Shown here piece after piece: positions 5,173-6,581 of a DNA stretch of 6,581 nt (positions are counted from its first letter, which is position 1; each line of letters opens with the position of its first letter). This stretch comes from Candidatus Gastranaerophilales bacterium (GTDB lineage: Bacteria; Cyanobacteriota; Vampirovibrionia; Gastranaerophilales; Gastranaerophilaceae). The notes under the pieces were generated by a model. The model saw nothing but the letters and a program-made list of their open reading frames with translations. It did no database searches and was not told the DNA's origin. Both the position numbers and the translations under genes were made by a program. Where the stretch lies: positions 1 to 6,581 of the forward strand of contig JAJQHF010000170.1 in assembly GCA_021199975.1 (NCBI GenBank). The letters run 5' to 3'.

Positions 5173-6581
5173 TTATAAATCCTGCATCATATCTGAGAAA
5201 TCAGGAAGTTTTTCTTCTTTTTCTTCCGCATTATTCGGAACTATCCAATCAAAAGAATTTATAGCATTCAATGAATTAATATTCCCGTATATGTTAACTT
5301 TAAATAAGTTTGTTTTATCTTCTTTTTGGTTGTATAAATATGGAATTTTGTCAGTAATTGTATTTGGAATTGTAATCGGTTTTATATTTGTCTTGTTATC
5401 ATTAGTATTAAATAATTCAGAAAAAGAAGAATTTCCGAATGTAGTGAGTTTTGATTTAACTTCATCTGATATTCTTCCAAAAATATCAATATTGGAGGTA
5501 TTTGTAATTAAATTATGCTTGCCCTTCATAAAAAGACTCATATTAACGCCTGTTGTTTCAATGTCATCGGATAATATGTAACCGTTTTGAAAAAGCAGAG
5601 TTCCTTTTGCCTGCTTATATTTTGCCGTATCATCTCTTTTAACGGCATCAGCCAGTCTGTTTAAGGTGGCATTTAATAATCCGTGGTAAATTATATTCTG
5701 AGCATATAAATAATATTCAAATTTGCCCAAAGTTCCCATTTTGCCGTTGTTAGCAGTAAATTTCATATTTCCGTTTAAAGACTTAATTACATCTTTATAT
5801 AAACCTGTGTACATAGATATTTTAGCTGTAAAATCTGCTTTTCCTTCCAAATTATCCTCAATTTTGCAAAGGTCATATAAAGAAGTTTTGATATCAAGCC
5901 CTTTACCTGTCATATTCATATCTAAATACGAGCGGTTTAAATCATAATCTATTTTGCCTTGAATTTGCCCCATATAAGCACCGGCATTTATATCGGATAA
6001 TTTTATAATATTTTTTTCTATTTGAATATCACTGCTTATATCTTCTGCTTTTAAATCTAAAATTTTAAATTTATTTACTGTGACAATGCCCTTTTTAACA
6101 GTTAATGCTGCTGATGAAAAAGGATTATTTTCTTTTTGTATAAAAGGGAAGATGGGATTTAGGTCTAAATTCATTGAATTTATTTGTAAATTGGAAACAA
6201 CAATATTTTTTATATCCAATAATGATGATAAATCCGCAATTATATTAAATATAGAGTTATTTACAATTACCTCGGGCGCTATAATTCTTATATTGTCATT
6301 GTTAAAACTTATATCCGCATTTTTTACAGAGGTAAGATATTTTTTTATATTATATTTAAATACTTTTGCACTGCCCTTTATTTCAGGTTTTTCAAGAGAT
6401 TTATTTAAGGTAATATCCGCATTAAAAGAAACTTCTTCACCTCCGAAGAAATTTGAAGCAACAGTTACGGGATTAGGAATAATTAATTTAAAGTTATTTA
6501 ATGTAACATTGTTAATCACCTGTCCTGATGAGGAAATAACCGCATTATTTTTATTTTCATATAAAGATAAATCTTTTATAT
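5173..6581 (-). CDS. AsmA-like envelope protein, C-terminal 468 residues (N-terminus beyond right edge)
   Basis: The frame is open from the right edge to the TAA at 5175-5173, so the start lies outside the window. An in-frame GTG at 6519 could be mistaken for a start, but 20 further sense codons precede it and no spaced ribosome site fits. The visible protein is a series of short beta-strand repeats of alternating polar and hydrophobic residues with many Asn, Asp and Gly. About residues 225-320 resemble the AsmA C-terminal region, with a LxGKADFTAKISMYTG stretch and then SLNGNMKFTANNGK. AsmA, TamB and YhdP relatives form periplasm-spanning beta-grooves for lipid transport in diderm bacteria, anchored by an N-terminal helix that is not seen here. 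Before the end there is a linker rich in Asn, Thr and Lys (about 388-425), then a final strand and an acidic tail (EEKEEK near 452-457). Its cargo is unknown. It converges on the symporter gene. Confidence 0.75.
   Translation of the reverse strand, partial: IKDLSLYENKNNAVISSSGQVINNVTLNNFKLIIPNPVTVASNFFGGEEVSFNADITLNKSLEKPEIKGSAKVFKYNIKKYLTSVKNADISFNNDNIRIIAPEVIVNNSIFNIIADLSSLLDIKNIVVSNLQINSMNLDLNPIFPFIQKENNPFSSAALTVKKGIVTVNKFKILDLKAEDISSDIQIEKNIIKLSDINAGAYMGQIQGKIDYDLNRSYLDMNMTGKGLDIKTSLYDLCKIEDNLEGKADFTAKISMYTGLYKDVIKSLNGNMKFTANNGKMGTLGKFEYYLYAQNIIYHGLLNATLNRLADAVKRDDTAKYKQAKGTLLFQNGYILSDDIETTGVNMSLFMKGKHNLITNTSNIDIFGRISDEVKSKLTTFGNSSFSELFNTNDNKTNIKPITIPNTITDKIPYLYNQKEDKTNLFKVNIYGNINSLNAINSFDWIVPNNAEEKEEKLPDFSDMMQDL
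5192..5223 (+). terminator. Weak candidate terminator for the symporter transcript
   Basis: CTGA-GAAA-TCAG (5193-5204) forms a 4-bp stem with a GNRA-type tetraloop, extended by one T-G wobble, and is followed after a few bases by a T-rich run (GTTTTTCTTCTTTTTC from 5209). It lies 34 bases after the symporter stop, inside the antisense of the neighbouring gene's end. The stem is short and the T-run is also explained by Glu/Lys codons on the other strand, so this is tentative. Confidence 0.22.

Noticed and set aside
5291..5947. Two plus-strand frames (5291-5581 and 5723-5947) opposite the AsmA-like gene
   Set aside because: Both are antisense shadows of a long continuous coding frame, with no separate start signals.
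6517..6519. GTG as the start codon of the AsmA-like gene
   Set aside because: The frame continues open upstream to the window edge with similar residue composition, and no properly spaced ribosome site precedes the GTG.

Overview
The window is AT-rich DNA and all five stop codons visible in it are TAA. It comes from a bacterium with a probable two-membrane (diderm) envelope, inferred mainly from an AsmA-like protein at the right edge. Low GC, an AsmA-type protein, GGDEF signalling and paired radical SAM enzymes would suit a gut-type Vampirovibrionia/Gastranaerophilales (Melainabacteria) genome. That placement is inference only; other low-GC diderms are not excluded. No tRNA, rRNA, CRISPR array or insertion sequence was found.

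Left block (1-2400, minus strand): three genes run right to left with almost no spacing. They are a pseudo-receiver/GGDEF protein (2400-1522), a radical SAM/SPASM enzyme (1519-545) and a second radical SAM enzyme that runs off the left edge (540 to beyond 1). Gaps of 2 and 4 bases indicate one transcript with probable translational coupling. The GGDEF protein has a GDEEF signature in place of GGDEF/GGEEF but keeps an intact RxxD inhibitory site. The leftmost enzyme has a cysteine-rich region before its radical SAM motif.

Middle (2401-2605): a divergent intergenic region with candidate promoters for both directions and a 13-base inverted repeat flanking the rightward promoter.

Right block (2606-5158, plus strand): a membrane-anchored class A beta-lactamase-fold serine hydrolase is followed by a sodium/proton-coupled acidic amino acid symporter (DAACS/GltP type). 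The symporter has its own extended -10 promoter, and a perfect 8-bp dyad overlaps both that promoter and the ribosome binding site. The hydrolase keeps SxxK, SDN and KTG but has Leu where class A beta-lactamases have the deacylating Glu166.

Right edge (5173-6581, minus strand): the C-terminal 468 residues of a large AsmA-like envelope protein, convergent with the symporter gene at a 14-base gap.

The strongest candidate for something undescribed is the operon joining a non-canonical GGDEF protein to two cysteine-rich radical SAM enzymes. No precursor peptide or substrate gene is visible inside the window.
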